A stretch of 64,000 bases of DNA, taken from positions 7,318,501-7,382,500 of the forward strand of contig CM072347.1 in the NCBI GenBank assembly GCA_036874045.1, written 5' to 3'. The notes beneath the pieces are model-generated. The model was not told the DNA's origin, searched no databases, and saw only the letters and a list, made by a program, of their open reading frames with translations. This DNA is from Cymodocea nodosa. Taxonomy: Eukaryota; Streptophyta; Magnoliopsida; Alismatales; Cymodoceaceae. Made by a program: the position numbers and the translations under genes. Shown here piece after piece: positions 60,827 to 64,000 of this stretch. Position 1 is the first letter of the stretch. Each line of letters starts with the position of its first letter.

Positions 60827-61198
60827 CAAAAAATAGTATCGGTTCAATCGAAAAAAATATTTAGGTCTGATCGAAACATAGTATCGGTTAAATCGAGAAA
60901 AAAAAAAAACTATTATCTATAGTATTTTTATTATTATATTTGTTTGTACAGGAAGTCCGTTGAGTACGCTTAACTCAACAAGCTTACTTCGTTGAGTTTT
61001 GAGTTAGTCAACGAGCTTATTTATAACTAAGACCGCAGATAAAATAGTAATAGTTGGTTCAGGAAATGACCCGATTACGCACCTAAATTTAAGGCTTATT
61101 TATCTTAAACCTAGGGTTTTGGGGGCATTATCTAGCAAATCATTTAGAATCTAGAACAATAGAAATCAGAGCAATTCCGTGCTGTTGGGTAACTCCAC
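60827..61198 (+). other. Integrase-aORF spacer of gypsy E
   Basis: Remnant of the accgatactatg tandem array, palindromes at about 60957-61015, then the conserved aORF upstream region. Collinear with A 8612-9012. Confidence 0.75.
61096..61119 (+). promoter_or_regulatory. TATA-like box and telo-box upstream of aORF (E)
   Basis: ttatttat followed by ctagggttt, about 80 bases before the aORF ATG, conserved with A 8692-8715. Confidence 0.5.
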
Positions 61199-63407
61199 GA
61201 TGTGGAAAATGACGCCTGAATATTGGGAAGATGTAGTGGGCATCGCATAGTTTCTAAAGGAATCTGAAGAATGGCACACGCGGCAAAAGATCCGGAATAC
61301 AACAAGAGAGAAAGAGCTACAAAAGGTAAAATCAGAACTCTTCAACTTGAGGAAAGTTTTAGTTGAGTTAGAAATACAAATACCACAGATAATGGAGACA
61401 CGGATTAAAGTGGCAACTGAAATTGCTGTTAATAAGGAAAGAAAAGTCCGGCCAAACATTGAAGTAGCCCTAGAGCTAATTCAACGTAAAACTAGATTGT
61501 GGTTTAAGAAACGCATTGCTGGTCGAGGAAGCTGGGCAATATGGGAGCAGCAACGAGCAAGAGAACAGGAAGAATCGACTACTGAAAGACCTGTTCCTGA
61601 GGAACAACAGTCAAGACCTCTAGTTCAGCCAACAGAGCCATTGCCATGATTAGCATTTGTTTGGCCAAGAACTGATGAAGAAGAGAAAGAATTTACTAGC
61701 TTGGTCAAAATAGCAAGAGACCAAGGTGATACTCAAGAAATAGCTATGGCTAAGGCACATATTTTATATGATACCATTAAGAGAAAAAGGGTCGAAGAAA
61801 GTATAAGGGCCCAATACAAAATAAAAGTTGAATAGTATCAGGCAGCAGCTACTACCAAACCTGTTGCAAAAGGAGATGAAGTTGGTCCTTCGATACCAGT
61901 AATTATAGAAAAGTTAAACAGGAAGAGCCAGTACCTGTGGCTCGAAGGCTTGCAGAGCCTACTTTTGTAGATTTAATTTCAGAAGATGAAGATGAAGAAC
62001 AAGCACAACTAATCAGAAAAAAGAAAGGAAAAGAAAAAGTGTCTGAAAGTGAGGAAATTAAATCTGAGATACCATTGTCAATAGGGCCTGTGAAGCAAAT
62101 TTTTATAAACCTGCTATCCGATTCTAAGGAGCAGGAGGAGCAGCAACAACAGGAGCAAAGAAAAGAAGAAAATCAGGCTGAAATTAGTCTGCAGCTTGTA
62201 CAAGAAGAAACAGAAATTAGGGTAGAAACTGAATTGCCCGTGACTCCATCCTAATCTGTTACTGAATCAGAAAGAACAGTAACAGAACAGATTGATAGTC
62301 AGGAGGAAGAAGAAAGAGTAGAAAATGAAGAGAATGAAAGAAGTCATTTGGACAAAAATAATTTCACAGATTCCACTGAAGAGCAAGAAATGCTTCAGCA
62401 ATATATGGAAAGAATTCAAGACAGAGTAGAGAGTTCTGCCGACTCACCACCACAAATAGAAACAGAAATTCAAGAATCTATAGAAAATGTTCAAATGCAG
62501 CCTATGTTAGAGGAAGAGCAAGTACAAACCCCTCTGGAACAACAAAGTCAACTTCCTAACCTGACTGAAACAACAATTTTGAATGAAGTACATTTTTGTA
62601 GTCAGGAAGCTTATACCAAATACCAAGAAATAAGGGGTTACGATATTATTTACAGTAGACTAGTAAATTGGGATGGAATGCAAGAAATCAAAGATCTATT
62701 TGAATTCCAAGGTCTACTACAATTCATTTCTCAAGAGAGAAGGCATGCAGTATATGAGAATTTAGTGCCCTATTTTTATGCAAATTTAAGAGAAAGAGAA
62801 GGAGGATTAATTTCAAACGTGGAGGAAGCTAATGTACAAATAACACCAGAGCTTCTCCACAACATTTTTGGATTAAAGAATGAAGGAATAAAAATTTTGG
62901 AAGATACAACTACCGTTGAGTGGACTGAACAGGAAATCAAAGATTGTTTAGCTATCAATCCTAGTGTACCTTTATTAAACAGATTGAAGCATTTAAGTGG
63001 TAAAGGCACACATGGTAGCTAACATTTTGATTAAAAATGTCTATCAACGACAGGGCCATGACATAGAATTAAGTCAATTTGTCAAATGGGCCACATATGC
63101 AGTTGTAAACAAGGTTCAAATAAATTGGTCTGTAGTTTTTATCTCCAAGCTGAAAGTAGTAAAGAAAAAATTGTTTTATGGAGATTTGATTCCATTATTG
63201 ATGGTGGACTGTATCAATTTCACTAAATGGACATCAAAAAGGATCAGATCAAGAACCATTTCAGTGAAAGAATACAGAAATTTTGTAGCTATAGAGATAA
63301 TTGTACCTTCTAGAGGCATTACAGGAGCTGTAGAAAGAATTAGTCAATTAGAACTTCAATTAGAAAAACTCCAAAGGGAAGTAGATGAACTAAGGAATAG
63401 AGATTAA
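61199..63407 (+). pseudogene. Post-integrase accessory ORF (aORF) of gypsy E
   Basis: About 736 codons from MWKMTPEYWEDVV (61199). An early TAG near 61249 and further stops (near 61649, 61834, 62254) and a frameshift near 63000 break it; open parts are 61347-61649, 61937-62254, 62348-63022 and 62997-63407. The N-terminus is helical and charged, the middle Gln/Glu-rich, and the domain has LFEFQGLL (about 62697-62720), FYANL, ITPELLHNIFGLKNEG, YQRQGHDIELSQFVKWATYA and KLFYGD (about 63169-63186), then a coiled coil. It keeps the Gln codon that is a stop in A (KVQINW). Function unknown. Confidence 0.87.
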
Positions 63408-64000
63408 ATTGTATTGTTCGTCTACTTGTATAATTGTATAAAAATGCATGATGTATTTGTAATGTAAATTGATTCATATTAATGAATATAATTTTTCAGA
63501 TGCATTTTTCATACGTGTTTTGGATGTGAAATGAATGGAATTTATTGAATATTATGTAATTTGTGGAACTTTATGAATGAATATATAACAGATTTACAAT
63601 TTGCTGAATGACAAGATAAATGCTTAAAAAATTTCTACATGTTGCAAGGTAAAATGTAAATTCTACATAATATAAAATGACCTGCAAGTTAAATCTTTAT
63701 ATAATGTTCAAATTTAAACGTATTTTAATTAGAAGGATGCATTAATGACATAGATTTAACTTTATTTAAATTAGCAGAATGAAAAAAAAAAAAAAAACAG
63801 AGAGGAATTTACGAGAGTAAAACTTAGAAGTTGCTAAGTGTTAACTCAACGAAGTAAGTTCGTTGAGTTAACCGTAACTCCACGAGGTCAGTAATATAAT
63901 ATAAGGTCATTCCATTGAGTTATCTGTGACTCAACGAAGTTAGTCCGTAGAGTTAGCAACAGTAACCGACTGTGTTCCGTTGAGTTATCTGTAACTCAAC
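63408..64000 (+). other. Spacer after the aORF of gypsy E
   Basis: AT-rich, gene-free, collinear with A 5780-6383. Palindromes at about 63838-64000, including cgttgagttaaccgtaactc and cgttgagttatctgtaactc. The window ends within it. Confidence 0.75.

Larger units (their letters stand above)
42326..64000 (+). mobile_element. Gypsy element E (Athila-like), plus strand, interrupted by H
   Basis: Same family as A but in opposite orientation. 5' LTR 42326 to about 44578, perfect tRNA-Asp primer site, pol cut by copia H, aORF, and a tail collinear with A 5780-6383. If it follows A, the gag module, any F-box and the 3' LTR lie beyond base 64000. Confidence 0.9.

Overview
This window is nuclear DNA of a flowering plant, made almost wholly of LTR retrotransposons nested inside each other. 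The evidence is lineage-typical plant polyproteins (Athila-like Ty3/gypsy; SIRE/Maximus-like and Tnt1/Tork-like Ty1/copia), tRNA-Asp and initiator tRNA-Met primer sites, AT-rich decayed sequence and one plant-type F-box gene. The species cannot be named from what is visible.

Nesting, from junctions read directly: D (gypsy, minus strand, oldest) encloses the whole window. Its protease is cut at 23927 by copia C (20540-23927 seen). C is cut at 20539 by gypsy B (15959-20539 seen). B's reverse transcriptase is cut at 15958 by gypsy A (1-15958, nearly complete, both LTRs present). The LTR of D holds a solo copia LTR, S (25327-26527), and is cut at 27002 by copia F (27003-42325). F contains a complete copia G (30978-40638, target duplication ATATC) and its 5' LTR is cut at 42325 by gypsy E (plus strand, 42326 to window end). 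E's integrase is cut by copia H (48748 to about 60826), with a deletion at H's right edge.

In element sense, A reads 5' LTR, primer site, zinc knuckle-protease-RT-RNase H-integrase, accessory ORF (aORF), a capsid-type gag module, an intact F-box gene, polypurine tract, 3' LTR. E repeats this order as far as the window shows it. Copias G and H read 5' LTR, gag-pol, non-coding spacer, aORF, an array of polypurine tracts, 3' LTR. Most retroelement genes carry nonsense or frameshift mutations. The F-box gene does not.

The main discovery candidate is module sharing across retrotransposon superfamilies. (i) Ty3/gypsy A and E and Ty1/copia G and H carry homologous aORFs after pol. (ii) A 103-base U3 segment in the LTRs of gypsy A is present, with about six mismatches, in the LTR of copia H. 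(iii) A gypsy U3-like segment lies inside copia G, upstream of its aORF and in the same sense. (iv) The 3' untranslated region of gypsy A matches the pol-aORF spacer of copia H. (v) All families carry related short imperfect palindromes in their LTRs and between genes. In addition, A appears to have its capsid module moved behind pol and a host-like F-box gene as cargo. Together these suggest a community of plant retrotransposons exchanging regulatory and coding cassettes.
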